Positions 40,267 to 52,049 of a stretch of DNA of 64,000 bases are shown piece after piece. The stretch is from Plectosphaerella cucumerina (lineage: Eukaryota > Ascomycota > Sordariomycetes > Glomerellales > Plectosphaerellaceae). The DNA lies in the NCBI GenBank assembly GCA_020746995.1, contig JAGPXD010000002.1:868001-932000 (forward strand), in the 5' to 3' direction. Each line of letters opens with the position of its first letter. Positions within the stretch are counted from its first letter, which is position 1. The position numbers and the translations under genes are program-made. Under the pieces are notes generated by a model. The model did no database searches and was not told the DNA's origin. It saw only the letters and a list, made by a program, of their open reading frames with translations.

Positions 40267-42111
40267 ATGAGAGCTCTTCGTGGGATAGACGGGTCGATAT
40301 GCGGCGCGATACTGGCAACCCGACCCCCAGCACTGGCCGCCACAGCTTCCGCGAAGCCTCAGCATGGCGAGCAGCTCCGGGACCCAAGACCTCCCCGACG
40401 GTCAAAGGCCCGGCAAGCATGCAAGCCGAAATCACTACCTACCGCCATCTCTCCACACTGCCCCCGAACCTCGTCCTGGCTTCTCTCGACGTTCCTTCCA
40501 GAAGCTCCGATACCTCGATCCATCTCCTGCCAGCGTTCTTTTCAGCCTCGCCCAAGCCGGCAACAAGTCCGTCGATACAGCCATGCAGCGGCCGCGACAT
40601 CCTCAGTCCCCCATTCGCCGGTCGGCAGGATCCGGGCCAAGCCAGAGGAGCTTCTGGCGATGGTCGACGACCATGACCCCGGCACTGTCGAAGAGCATCT
40701 TGACCTCGTCCGCGACCCTTACATGCGGAGATATGCCCGACCGGATGGACCGGCTCTCATTGTGTCAGACAAGAGGACGGACAGCAACTACCCGAACCAG
40801 GACGAGGCGATTCGGGGCGATCCGGTGGTGAAGCAGGTGACGGAGAAGATGCGTCTTGCCCTGAGCCAGAGGCAGCGGCAGCCTTCGCGCGTCCCCTTGC
40901 GAAAGATACACTCACTCTACATGGCTCTTCCGCAACCCCGGATGCTCAACCTGCCTGCCCCCCTACGACACCGTCTCCTCAAGGCAATGGGGAACCCGAC
41001 CAAGAGGAACCCGACATCCATGCTCCGGTACTTCGGCCTCATCGAGGAGGTCAAGGACACGGGATTGACGCTCCAGCGCCGGGAATGGAACTCTGCTCTG
41101 GCTTTTGCCAGTAAATACGTGGGAAACATCACCGACACCGAAACCGAGACGGCGCTGCAAATTTGGGGCGAGATGGAAAAGTCCGGGGGCCAGAAAGCCA
41201 ACGGCATCACGTTCAACATTCTTTTCGATGCTGCGGCCAAGTCGGGCAACATCACATTGGCAGAGAAGATCTACGCCGAGATGGAGGCAAGAGGCCTCGA
41301 GTTCAACCGCTATCACCGGGTCAGCCTGATTCACTTCTTCGGACTCAAGGAAGACGCCGACGGTGTCCGGGCCGCATACAAAGAGATGGTCGAGGCCGGG
41401 GAGATGATTGACACGGTTGTTCTCAACTGCCTCATCGCCAGTTTTCTCCGGGCTGGCGACGCAGCGGCCGCCCTCAAAGTCTACGACAACATGAAGGGCT
41501 CCACATCAGAGACTGCTTCGCCGCCAGACCACAAGCAGCTGAACAAGGTCATTTCGGAGCTTCTCATGGTCTTCAGCAAAGTCGGCCGCTCCCACCCAGA
41601 GATGCGTTCCTTTTTCCAGGAGCAGACGCCTGTCCGTCCCAACTTTCAGACGTACCGCATCCTGTTGTATCATTATGCATGGACCGTGGGCGACCTTTCC
41701 AAGGTGAGCCAGTACCTGGACGACATGCAGTGGCTCAACGTCCCCATCAGCGGCAGCATCTTCCTCATCCTGTTCAAGGGGTTTGCGAAGCACGGCGGCG
41801 GGCACCACACGGCATGGACGGAGGATCGCCTCCGGAAGGTCTACTCGTCTCTCCTGGACGCGTTGCACGGAAAGACTGACGACTTGTACGTCGATACATG
41901 GCTCGCTGGCTGGGCCCTCCGCGCCTTCATGAAGTGTGCCGGGCGCGAAGCCGTGTTGGAAGTTTACACTGATCTTCAAGCTCACTGGACCCTGAACGAT
42001 TCCAGGGCCGCGCATATGCAAGACTTCCTGCACGAAGTCCTGCGAGGCTCCGCGCAGACGTTGTTCACGCACGAGAATGCGAGTCGTCGTCTCCGAAAGT
42101 CATCACAATGA
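40267..42111 (+). CDS. mitochondrial pentatricopeptide-repeat protein
   Basis: This is a single-exon gene of 614 residues. The frame extends upstream to a TTG, but the first ATG is at 40267. The N-terminus is rich in Arg, Ser and Pro with few acids for about 110 residues, as expected of a mitochondrial presequence. From about residue 270 onward there are PPR-like helical pairs, for example GITFNILFDAAAKSGNITLAEK, then VVLNCLIASFLRAGDAAAALKVYDNM, and FQTYRILLYHYAWTVGDLSK. Such proteins bind specific mitochondrial RNAs and control their translation or stability. Which RNA cannot be told; it does not clearly match Cya5 or Ccm1. Confidence 0.82.
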   Translation: MRALRGIDGSICGAILATRPPALAATASAKPQHGEQLRDPRPPRRSKARQACKPKSLPTAISPHCPRTSSWLLSTFLPEAPIPRSISCQRSFQPRPSRQQVRRYSHAAAATSSVPHSPVGRIRAKPEELLAMVDDHDPGTVEEHLDLVRDPYMRRYARPDGPALIVSDKRTDSNYPNQDEAIRGDPVVKQVTEKMRLALSQRQRQPSRVPLRKIHSLYMALPQPRMLNLPAPLRHRLLKAMGNPTKRNPTSMLRYFGLIEEVKDTGLTLQRREWNSALAFASKYVGNITDTETETALQIWGEMEKSGGQKANGITFNILFDAAAKSGNITLAEKIYAEMEARGLEFNRYHRVSLIHFFGLKEDADGVRAAYKEMVEAGEMIDTVVLNCLIASFLRAGDAAAALKVYDNMKGSTSETASPPDHKQLNKVISELLMVFSKVGRSHPEMRSFFQEQTPVRPNFQTYRILLYHYAWTVGDLSKVSQYLDDMQWLNVPISGSIFLILFKGFAKHGGGHHTAWTEDRLRKVYSSLLDALHGKTDDLYVDTWLAGWALRAFMKCAGREAVLEVYTDLQAHWTLNDSRAAHMQDFLHEVLRGSAQTLFTHENASRRLRKSSQ

Positions 42112-42420
42112 CTACATATGTAATATAGTAGAACATGTACAGATACCATACCACGAGGGCCTTAACCATTCTGTCATAGACAAGGCCGTGTACTCAAATC
42201 CATAAGCATCTTGATTTAGCGTGGCGACGTTGTCCTCGGTCACAGTGATATCCAGAGCGAAGGCAGACAAAAGAGATGGATTCGGTGGTAGTATCGGGCC
42301 ACGCGGTGGCATCTTCTATTCCGTCGTAGCTACACATGGCCCACCCGACGACGATCCTCCCTCGATTCAAAACTCGCCATTGTACAACCCCGCCACGAAC
42401 AGACCATCGGTCAGTCAAAT
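42112..42420. other. convergent spacer between PPR and COX8 genes
   Basis: About 310 bases between two stop codons. Nothing is recognised beyond 3' flanks. Confidence 0.5.
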
Positions 42421-42728
42421 TTAAGCGGCAGCAGTCTTGCTCTGCTTCCAGGCTGTGCGAAGAGAAGAGTCAGTACCGGTTCGTCATGGAGGAAATCTTC
42501 GCAAGGGTCGAGCGTACCAGCAATGCCGAAGGGCGTGAAGAAGCCGACGAACATGAAGGTCCAGTAGCCAGCGCCGAAGAACTTGCTCTTGGGGTTGAAG
42601 GGCAGGTTGGAGATGGGGCCCTCGGGGTAGTGGTAGGGCGAGGAGAGCTGGGCGCGGGTCGCGTGGAAGCCGCGGGCGGCGGAGGGGGTGGCCTTGGGAA
42701 CGGCGCGGACGACGGCGCGGGAGAACAT
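42421..42728 (-). CDS. cox8: cytochrome c oxidase subunit 8
   Basis: Two exons, 42728-42518 and 42452-42421, have a 65-nt intron (GTACGC to GCACAG), giving 80 residues. A mitochondrial presequence (MFSRAVVRAVPKATP, RGFHATR) is followed by the mature subunit with SPYHYPEGP, LPFNPKSKFF and a single membrane helix (YWTFMFVGFFTPFGIA), typical of yeast Cox8 / mammalian COX7C. The last 10 residues come from a 32-nt terminal exon. The product is a structural subunit of complex IV in the inner mitochondrial membrane. Confidence 0.93.
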
Positions 42729-43305
42729 CTGCGGGCGATACAGTCAGCGTCGGGTGGCAGTGGCAGGTCGATTATCGGACTGGCGAACCTTGACGGTGTT
42801 GGTAGAGGCGATTTCGAGGTACAATGGCTGGTCGGGAATTGAGGTTCTTGATGATGCAGTTGCTGCCGAAGGTGGTCTGAGGCAGACCCGTCGTCGAAAG
42901 CTTCGGCTGCTTGGTTATGTAAGCGCACGTGACCTTGTGCTCTGTCGAGGGGAAGGATGAACGTCAGCGACCATGCGGTGGAGTCGATTGGCTGGAGGAC
43001 GGTGCGATCCTGAGACCAGTGCAAGCAGCGGCCACCGCCTTCCGCAACACCTCTTGCCTCCACTCTAAATTATTTTTTCTGCCGACCTCGATCCCAGCCG
43101 CCACAGCCGTCCATCGCGATCTGCCCGCGCTGCGCTCCCTTGTGGAACACCCGACTGTTGCACACTTCGCCCAGCGTTGCCATTCACCAACACCCGATCC
43201 ACGGGAGACACGACACTGGCATACGCGCACCGATCCCTCACATAAGTACTGCATCGGAACAACACACAGTCTGCCCGCACCGCCCGCGCGCGGCCCCCAC
43301 CCATC
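42729..43305. promoter_or_regulatory. divergent promoter region of COX8 and MTR4
   Basis: 577 bases separate two start codons. No further gene is evident. Frames overlapping it (42470-43063 minus, 42929-43435 plus) look spurious. Confidence 0.45.
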
Positions 43306-46300
43306 ATGGACGACATGTTCGATGTCTTCGAGCAGAGCGCTCAGAGGAGCTCACCCTCGTCCAGCGATGACGAGTCTGATGTTCCCCAGAAGGCCGAGCC
43401 CCATTCAAGCCCGCCCCTGGACCTGTCCACGATAGATCAGGGAAAGAAACGCAAGGCTCACGGAGCCGACAAGTCTAGCAAAGCGACGGATGTCGAAATG
43501 GACGACGCTGAAGAGGAGACCGCGTCCAAGGCCGCGGCAGAAGACTCCGAGGCCAGCGAGGCCAGCTCGATCGACGACCAGAGAGAAAGCAAAAAGCGCG
43601 TCAAGACCGAAGAAGATGCACAGCCGGTCCTTACCGACACTTTCGAGACCAAGTCATCCCGAAAGATGGCCAGCGAATCGGTCTTCGCCAAGGCCGAAGA
43701 CGGTGAAATCGTGGAGTTTTCCCACCAGATTCAACACCAAGTCGCGCTGCCCTCTGATCTGGGCTATGAATACATCCCTCTGGCGGAGCACAAGCCCCCG
43801 GCTGAGCCTGCCAGGGTGTACGGCTTTCCCCTCGATCCGTTCCAGCGGCTCGCTGTGTCAGCTATCGAGCGAGAGGAGAGTGTACTGGTGTCTGCCCACA
43901 CATCTGCCGGAAAGACAGTGGTCGCCGAATACGCCATTGCGCAGTGTCTAAAGCGCAACCAGAGGGTCATCTACACGAGTCCGATCAAGGCCCTCAGCAA
44001 CCAAAAGTTCCGCGACTTCCAGGCGCTTTTCGGCGACGTTGGCCTGATGACGGGTGACATCACCATCAACCCTACCGCCAGCTGTCTGGTCATGACCACC
44101 GAGATTCTGCGGTCCATGCTGTACCGTGGCTCCGAGATTATGCGCGAGGTCGCCTGGGTCGTCTTCGACGAGATCCACTACATGCGTGACAAGACGCGCG
44201 GTGTCGTCTGGGAAGAGACCATCATTCTTCTCCCCGACAAGGTTCACTATGTGTTCCTGTCGGCCACGATTCCCAACGCCTTCCAGTTTGCCGAGTGGAT
44301 TGCCAAGATTCACAAGCAGGCCTGCCACATCGTCTACACCGACTTCCGGCCGACGCCGCTCCAGAACTATTTCTTCCCCTCCGGCGGCAACGGTATCTTC
44401 CTCGTCGTCGACGAGAAGGGCGTGTTCAAGGAGCAGAACTTCCAGAAGACCATGGCCATGGTCGAGATGAGCAAGGGCTCTGACCCGAATGACGCCAGTG
44501 CAAAGTTCAAGGGCAAGGGCGACAAGAAGAAGTCGCACAAGGGCGGCCCGTCTGACAATAGTGACCTTACCAAGATCATTCGCATGATCATGCAGAGGAA
44601 CTTCCACCCCGTCATCGTCTTCAATTTCAGCAAGAAGGAGTGCGAGAACCTGGCCCTCGCGCTCTCGTCCTTCCGCTTCAACAACGATTCGGAGGTGCAA
44701 ATGGTCCGCACCGTCTTCAAGAACGCCATGGAGTCTCTGTCTGAGGAGGACCGCGAGCTGTCCCAGATTAAGAATATTCTCCCGCTGCTTGAGCGCGGTA
44801 TTGGCGTCCATCACTCCGGTCTACTCCCTATTCTCAAGGAGACCATTGAGATTCTGTTCCAGGAGTCGCTGATCAAGGTCCTTGTCGCCACCGAGACCTT
44901 CTCCATCGGCTTGAACATGCCCGCCAAGACCGTTGTCTTTACCAAAGTCGAGAAATGGGATGGTGTCAAGAACAGGCCGCTGACCCCCTCTGAATACATC
45001 CAGATGGCTGGTCGTGCAGGTCGCCGTGGTCTCGATACCCGCGGTATCGTCATCATGATGATCGACGACAAGATGGAGCCCGACACCGCCCGCAGCATCG
45101 TCGTCGGCCAACAGGACAAGCTCAACTCGGCTTTCTACCTTGGATACAACATGGTCCTCAACTTGCTCCGTATCGAGGCCATCTCTCCCGAGTTCATGCT
45201 GGACCGCTGCTTCCACCAGTTCCAGAACTCCGCCAGCGTGCCAAGCCTGGAGCGTGATCTCATGGATATGCAACAGCAGAGGGACAACTTGATTATCACC
45301 GACGAGTCCACTGTCAAAGACTACTACAATATCCGCAAGCAGCTGGAGGAGTACTCCAGAGACATGCGCGCAGTCATGCAGCACCCCAACTACTGCCTCG
45401 ACTTCATGCAGCCGGGCCGCCTGGTGCGCATCTACAACCCGAAGGCTGAGGACGATAGTTTCGAAGGCGCCGACTTTGGCTGGGGCGTTGTCGTCGACTT
45501 CCTCAAGAGGCAGGCGCCCAAGAGGGGCGAGCCAGACTACCCACCGCAGGAGTCGCACATTATCGACGTGCTGCTCCCTGTGTCGGACGAGAGCGAACCC
45601 ATTGCGCTCAACAAGTACCTGACAACGGACATGCAGAAGAATGTGTTCCCCGCCAACAATTCGGAGTACTCACGCTTCGAGATTGTGCCTTGCATGCTCT
45701 CGTGCATCAAGAACATTGGCCAGATCCGCGTCTTCTTCCCCAAGGACATCAAGTCAGAGGGCGCCCAGGACCAGGTGCGCCGGGCGCTGCTGGAGGTTAA
45801 GAGGCGCTTCCCCGACGGCGTGCCAGTGCTCGACCCCATCGAGAATATGAGCATCACGGACGACTCATTCAAGAAGCTGCTCCGTCGGATGGAGGTGCTC
45901 GAGTCCCGGCTGCTCTCCAACCCCCTCCACGGGTCGCCGCTGCTGCCCGACCTTTACATGCAGTACCGCCAGAAGATGAAGCTTGGTGACGAGATCAAGG
46001 AGAAGAAGAAGGAGATTGCACGCGCCCACAGCGTCACTCAGATGGACGAACTGAAGGCTCGCAAGCGCGTGCTGCGCCGTCTCGGATTCCTCAACGACGG
46101 CGAGGTCCTCCAGCTCAAGGCACGCGTGGCCTGCGAGCTGTCTTCGACTGAGGGCCATGAGTTGATCCTTGCCGAGCTCATGTTCGACCGCTTCTTCAAC
46201 GAGATGTCGCCCGAACTTATCGCCGCGGTGCTCAGCTGCTTCGTGCTCGACGAGAAGCTCGAGGCTCAGCCGCTCAAGGAGGAGCTCGAGAAGCCGTACC

Positions 46301-46683
46301 GCGTCGTTCTCTCCAAGGCCCGCCAGGTCGCCAAGATCAGCATCGAGAGCAAGATGGACGTCAACGAGGAGGAGTTTGTGCAAAAGTTCAAGTCTGGGCT
46401 GATGGAGACGGTGTTTGCCTGGTGCAACGGCCGGCCGTTTGTCGAAATATGGTATGATTCCCCCCGGTCTTTCTTACAGGATTTCCGCTGACGCCGTAAC
46501 AGCAAAATGACAACCGCCTACGAAGGCTCCCTCATCCGCCTGTTCCGCCGCCTGGAAGAGCTTCTGCGCCAGATGGCCCAGGGCGCCAAGGTCATGGGCA
46601 ACGAGGAGCTGACGGCCCAGTTCGAGGCCAGCCTGGGCAAGATCAAGCGCGACATTGTCGCGGCACAGAGCTTGTACCTGTGA
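43306..46683 (+). CDS. mtr4: ATP-dependent RNA helicase MTR4/DOB1
   Basis: Two exons, 43306-46451 and 46503-46683, flank a 51-nt intron near the end, giving 1108 residues. A disordered acidic N-terminus (about 130 residues, Ser/Glu/Lys-rich) precedes a Ski2-like helicase core: Walker A in SAHTSAGKT (196-204), DEIH at 288-291 and QMAGRAGRRG in motif VI. An arch/KOW insertion follows, then the C-terminal helical domain ending in DIVAAQSLYL. It is the nuclear exosome cofactor of the TRAMP complex, unwinding RNA for rRNA and snRNA processing and RNA surveillance. The intron joins FVEI to CKMTTAYEGS, the expected family sequence; without splicing the protein would end early. Confidence 0.97.
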
Positions 46684-47096
46684 GGTTCCCCCCTCACTCA
46701 TTGACATCAACATTGAGCACAGGCACGCCAGGCTATGTGCACGAACCCGGTTTGTCTATAGGTAGGTATTTGTACGGGAGTTTTGTGGTCGGTCTTATAC
46801 CATGGTTAGCTTTTTCTGTTCTTCTTACCCGACCTTGTCCTCGCCAGCGTCGAGGAATGATGGAGCTGATGCGGTGGGCTTTTCGCTCAAGCCGCGGGAG
46901 CTCCGGGCCACCAATTCAGCTAGCATAATGGCCCCCTCTCGCGCCGTCAAGGCGCCTCGTCTCCGCCGTGAAGTAATTGTGATGAATGTCGTTAATCATT
47001 AATGTACGCAAAAAGAGTGCTACGCTTGTTGGTATCTCGTCATGCCAGGGAAAACAACGCCGCCAACGATGCTACACAACCGCCCAAGGTGAGGCC
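46684..47096. other. convergent spacer between MTR4 and DSC3
   Basis: 3' flanks of two convergent genes. No gene is seen. Confidence 0.5.
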
Positions 47097-48038
47097 CTAC
47101 TGCTCGCCCCCAAACATTGTCCGCATCACGCCGACGAAGACGCTAAAGGTCAGGCCGAAGCCGATCCAGACGCGCCACCGCTGGGCGACCATACCCTCCT
47201 CCCTCGTCAGCCAGGCGATGCCGCCCATGGGCCAGAAGAAACCCATCATCATACCCTTGACGAGGCCGTCGAGCTGCTCGTGCATGGCGCCCGTGGGGTC
47301 ATCCGAGGGACCAGCGCCGGGGGCCGCGGCCGTGGTGGCGCCGCCCGGCACGGCGTCGCCGGCGTTGGCATCCATCCAGGCGTCTTCCATGTTGCGCATG
47401 GTATCGGGCGAGGGCATGGTGTCGGGGGTGTGGCGCTGGGCGTTGATGTCGCGGAACTGGAGGCGCAGCTGGGAGACTTCTGCCGTTGAGAAGCCGGCGG
47501 CGATTAAGCGGTCGAAGCCTCGGGGTGGAGGGGGAGGGGGCGCGCCGGGTGCGGGCTGGGATGAGGTTGTCGCGGAGGAGGCATCGCGGGTTGCGCCGCC
47601 GCGGGCCTTGGAGGAACGATCGGGAGAAGAGGGGCCTTGGAGAGCGGCGGCGGCTTCGGCGGAGAGGTCGGAGGCGGAGAGGGGGTCGCCGGTGGAGCAT
47701 ATGATGTAGATGCGATGGTGTTGGGCATCGGGGGCGGCGCCCTCAACGGCCTTGCCCTTGCCCGAGTCGTGGGCGGGCGGCGAGTCGTCGTGGCGGTCGG
47801 CGGGCACAGGACCAAGAGCATTGGTCAGGGAGGCGGCATCTTGGAGGATCTTGCCCTGGTAGATGAAGCGCAGGCGGTGCGAGCTATGGGACGCGTCGAG
47901 GCGAGAGCGGATGATGTGCTTGAGGGCGACGACGGTGGTGGACTCGGGGGAGGGTATGTCGAGGTGGATGTCGGGGATAGCGGCACTGAAGCGGATCGTT
48001 AGAAGCAGCGGCGGAGGCTGCCGATGTTTTGCTGTCAT
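47097..48038 (-). CDS. dsc3: DSC E3 ubiquitin ligase complex subunit 3
   Basis: This is a single-exon gene of 313 residues. An N-terminal ubiquitin-like domain (LLLTIRFSAAIPDIHLDI, HRLRFIYQGKIL) is followed by a disordered linker, then a conserved block (GFDRLIAAGFSTAEVSQLRLQF, DTMRNMEDAWMD) and two C-terminal membrane segments (MMMGFFWPMGGIAWL and WIGFGLTFSVFVGVM). This is the layout of Dsc3, a Golgi/ER-membrane subunit of the Dsc ligase that triggers SREBP cleavage and membrane-protein quality control in fungi. The linker is unusually rich in Ala, Pro and Gly. It is divergent from the aminotransferase gene. Confidence 0.87.
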   Translation of the reverse strand: MTAKHRQPPPLLLTIRFSAAIPDIHLDIPSPESTTVVALKHIIRSRLDASHSSHRLRFIYQGKILQDAASLTNALGPVPADRHDDSPPAHDSGKGKAVEGAAPDAQHHRIYIICSTGDPLSASDLSAEAAAALQGPSSPDRSSKARGGATRDASSATTSSQPAPGAPPPPPPRGFDRLIAAGFSTAEVSQLRLQFRDINAQRHTPDTMPSPDTMRNMEDAWMDANAGDAVPGGATTAAAPGAGPSDDPTGAMHEQLDGLVKGMMMGFFWPMGGIAWLTREEGMVAQRWRVWIGFGLTFSVFVGVMRTMFGGEQ

Positions 48039-48516
48039 GACGGGCGAGATGTGTGGTGCATGGCGATAGCTGCGGATGGTGGTTTGATGTCAGGTGAAGC
48101 TTCAGGCAGACGGGTGTGTTCCGATGGCTGCAGGTACGATTCCGAGGTGTAACCCCACGACGGGGTCGGCATATGTTATCGGAGCTGAGCTGGGTGCGAT
48201 AACTGCATCGAGGAGCCCCTCCAGTTGACTAGACGGACCCCGCCCCGACGGCCACTCCTCCGGCAGTAGGTATTAGTCACACACCCCCGAGACCGGTGAT
48301 ACTTCCGATGGCGTAATTGGCGATGCTTCCCGCTCATTGGAACCCGAAGGCCGTGAACTTCAGGAACGGGCCCGGAACGACAATCGCATCAAGTACGCCC
48401 TGCCGACACAAAAGTCCGGCTAAGCCGTTAATAAGCAGCTCTCACGACTTTTATCTCGCGCGAACCTCCGGCCCGGCCTTCCTCTTCCCTTCCCCGACCC
48501 CTCCTCTCAAGGACTG
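48039..48516. promoter_or_regulatory. divergent promoter of DSC3 and the aminotransferase
   Basis: 478 bases separate the two start codons. No gene or clear TATA box is seen. Confidence 0.45.
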
Positions 48517-50087
48517 ATGAGCTCCCTGCTGAAACCTTTGATCCGGTCGAGATCATCAGCCCTCAGCATCGTCACTCCGAGCCTCAGCCTCAGCCTCACT
48601 ACCGCCCTCGCTCCCCGCGCCAGAAGCTTCCACAGCACCGCCATGTCTCTCAACGGCAAGATCAAGCCAGCCGCGCGCGTTGCCGGCCGTCGGCAGGACG
48701 TCTGGTGAGCCGAACCCCCTCCTACCCCTCCCTCCCTTCGGCCTCATGAACCGAGAGCTGACTCGCGCCCTCAGGACCATCGTGAACGAGGCCGCCGCGG
48801 CATCGCCCAAGCAGCCCATCGTCAACCTGGGCCAGGGCTTCTTCGGCTACAATCCACCGCAGTTCATCCTCGACGCGGCCAAGGCAGCCCTCGACCGCGT
48901 CGAGTGCAACCAGTACAGCCCGACAAAGGGCCGGCCTCGCCTCCGCAAGGCCATCGCCGACGCCTACTCCCCCTTCTGGGGCCGTCAGCTCAACCCGGAG
49001 ACCGAGGTGACCATCACCACCGGCGCCAATGAGGGCATGCTGAGTGCCTTCATGGCCTTCATCGAGGAGGGTGACGAGGTCATCCTGTTCGAGCCCTTCT
49101 TCGATCAGTACATTAGCAACATTGAGATGCCCGGCGGCAAGATCGTCTACGTGCCTCTTCACCCGCCCGCCGACGGTGCCGAGCGTACTTCTTCAGCTGC
49201 CAACTGGACCATTGACTTTGATGAGCTGGAGCGTGCCATCTCGCCTCGCACCAAGATGATCGTTATCAACACGCCTCGTGGGTACTCCTGTATCTCTCAA
49301 GAGTGAGATGTGTGGCTGACAATGACAGAAAACCCCGTTGGCAAGGTCTTCAACAAGGAAGAGCTGGAGCGTATCGGTGCCCTCTGCGTCAAGAACAACA
49401 TCATCATCCTGTCGGACGAGGTGTACGACCGCCTCTACTACGTGCCCTTCACCCGCATCGCCACCCTCTCTCCTGAGATCGAGGCCCTCACCATCACCGT
49501 CGGTTCGGCCGGCAAGAACTTTTACGCCACCGGCTGGCGAGTCGGCTGGCTGCTGGGTAATGCCGAGCTGATCCAGTATGTGTCGGCTGCGCACACGCGC
49601 ATCTGCTACTCGTCCGTATCGCCGCTGCAAGAAGCCTGCGCCGTCGGTACGTCTACCCCTTTCCCCCATCCAACGCCCTCTGCTAACCTCCCCAGGCTTC
49701 GAGGAGGCTGACAAGCACAACTTCTGGAACGACACAATCACCGAGATGAAGGCCAAGATGGACCTCTTCAACGAGGTCTGGGACGAGCTCGGCCTGCCCT
49801 ACTCGGAGCCGGAGGGCGGCTACTTCGTCCTCGTCAACATGGCAAAGGTCAAGCTGCCCGAGGACTACCCATACCCGCCGCACGTCGCCAGCCGCCCGCG
49901 CGACTTCAAGCTCACCTGGTTCCTGATCCAGGAGGTCGGCGTCGCCGCCGTGCCGCCTACCGAGTTCTACACAGACAAGAACGCCCACATTGCCGAGGAT
50001 TACATCCGCTTCGCCGTGTGCAAGCCCGACGACGTGCTGGAGACGGCCAAGGAGAGACTGCGTGGACTGAAGAAGTACATTCAGTAG
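48517..50087 (+). CDS. bna3: kynurenine aminotransferase, BNA3 type
   Basis: I reconstruct four exons: 48517-48704, 48775-49277, 49329-49646 and 49696-50087, with introns of 70, 51 and 49 nt and all phases consistent, giving 466 residues. The N-terminus looks like a mitochondrial presequence (LSIVTPSLSLSLTTALAPRARSFHS is split here for brevity: Ser/Arg-rich, few acids), and an in-frame Met (MSLNGK) near residue 43 could give a cytosolic form. Fold-type I PLP motifs are clear: NLGQGFFGYNPP, NQYSPTKGRPRLR, TGANEGM, NTP-QNPVGKVF across intron 2, SDEVYDRL, and the PLP lysine in GSAGKNFYATGWRVG. The enzyme converts kynurenine to kynurenic acid, a branch of tryptophan breakdown. Confidence 0.92.
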
Positions 50088-50843
50088 GCGAGAGACAATA
50101 GAAGTGTTTGATCACGTGTTGGCAGATACTCGTATCCGGGTGACATTGTCGGAGATGACTGAATGCGGTATCGCAGGAGCGACGATCATGTCATCCCCAA
50201 GTTCGAGAGGGTGGCATGCAGCTATATTTCGGTCAGGGGCTATCGTCCAGTCATTCATCCATGACGCATGCGAACCAGGCTGGGTAAAATGGCGGAGTTC
50301 AACGGCCACCAAAACAACCAGCCTGATTGTTTCGTTCATTGACCGTCGCCGGACGTGTGCCCGCAAGTGCGGCTCTCAACATTATACCCCATTCTCTTGC
50401 AACACCTTTAAGAGTTCTCGGAAGGTAATGGGCGAGGCAGCACAGTACGATATCTAGTGCGACATCTGGACGGTGCTGCTTCGTGGGCTGCACAGCAACC
50501 CTCCACCAGATCTGCAGGTCGGAGGCACGGCTCTTGGCCTCAGCTGCCCAGCTTTGGGGTCTGAATCCTTCAACCTCGCCCAATGAACTGCGAATGCCCG
50601 TCGAATCAAGTTCTCGCAATGAGTTGTCCCTTCACGACGATGGCGTCACTCACTCTGCTCGGGTGCCTCCAACCCGTGTATGGTATACCCAAGCCGCCCC
50701 TTGACATCGCGAACCTCCACTTCTCACCCTTCTAGCCCCTCACTTCTGGAAATATCTCAACGAGAACGGTTCCCAATCCGGTACATCTGTTTACGACATT
50801 AGATCACATTTGCTGAGGACCTCACTTGGATTCCAACGACCAA
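50088..50843. other. intergenic region
   Basis: 3' flank of the aminotransferase and promoter of the single-pass protein gene. No gene is seen. Confidence 0.45.
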
Positions 50844-51850
50844 ATGACCACCAGGGACTGGGCCAATGCCGACCAGCGCTCTCAGGAGGAGACGAGCTCC
50901 GAGTTCATCGGCTGGCACATCGGGCAGAGAACTTCATGGATCAAGTGCCAACCGGGTGGCGACTTCACGCTCAGCGCCGACGGATCTGCAGGCTGTTGCT
51001 TCTCGCAGAACAAACGGCCGGACGGAGAATGCGTGATACAAACGGCTTGTGCTGATGATGGCAATGGTGTCATCCGGAATGACAACGAGGAGAGGTCTTG
51101 GTGGGGGGACTCCCGTGCTTTCCACCTCACGACAGGATGAGCTAACGAAAAGTTGTTGGTGCCAGCCCGGACGACACCTCGTGCAAAATGATGGACCTTT
51201 TTGAGGAATACGTGCCCGGCTCCCTGCCCGACAGTTCCTACAGAGTCGCCATCTGCATGGGCACCAAATGGGACGACAGACGTACTCTGTATATGCGAAT
51301 CGCGGATGCGACAGCCAGTGCCTCTTTGGACCCAAGCAATACCTCAGAAGCATCGGCCACCTCTGAGCCATCGACACGCGCGACAGTCAGCGACGACGGT
51401 GCCAGACCAACCTCCTCAAGCGATGCCTCCACCGCAGACGATGGAGCCCCGAGTTCAAGCACCAGCAAAGCCTGGATCGCAGGTGCCGTCATAGGGCCCC
51501 TGTTTCTTATCGCTCTCATTGTCCTGGGTATCTGGTGGTACAAGCGACGCTCGATGAAGAGGACGGCGATAGCTGGAGGCCAGACTCTCCCTGGTAGCGA
51601 CACAACACAGGAGATGGAGGCAAAGCATCATTCTCAAGCGCTGTCGGGGCCAGGCTATCAGAATCAGGCATCCTACTTGTACGACCCCCATCATCAAGAG
51701 CACCAGCGTTGGAGCGCCACCACAGGCTCCCCGCCATTGTCGACGTCACCATATCAACCGGGTATGCACCAGGATGGACCTCGAGCTGAGCTGGGCACCG
51801 ACCGGCCTTTGTCGCCGCCGGCTGAGTTGCCCACGCAGTATCATCGTTGA
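50844..51850 (+). CDS. single-pass membrane protein with Cys-rich ectodomain
   Basis: Two exons, 50844-51100 and 51166-51850, flank a 65-nt intron (GTGGGG to GCCAG, branch GCTAAC), giving 313 residues. Residues about 25-150 hold a Cys- and Trp-containing domain (GWHIGQRTSWIKC, AGCCFSQNK, CVIQTAC, then CPDDTSC and ICMGTKW). A Ser/Thr-rich stalk follows, then one membrane helix (AVIGPLFLIALIVLGIWWY), basic stop-transfer residues and a polar tail of about 100 residues. No N-terminal signal peptide is evident, so it would insert as a signal-anchor type protein or the start is incomplete. Such proteins are common in filamentous fungi and mostly uncharacterised; a sensor or wall-associated role is possible but unproven. 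Confidence 0.7.
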
Positions 51851-52049
51851 GAGTTTGGGTACGAGGCGGCCGGGAGGGACCAGGCGTGAGCAGGCATGAT
51901 TATATCAGAACGATGAATCGAGGTAATAGATTTTCGAGCCGCGTCCTGCGATTCACTACGCACATCATAGCAGCGACCGACACACACAGCAAAGGATCTT
52001 CGTTGACTGAAATGAGTAGAGTTTGTATTGGGAGCATGCATCAACTATT

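Noticed and set aside
43948..44814. 288-codon open frame on the minus strand
   Set aside because: It is antisense to the MTR4 helicase core, which is unambiguous.
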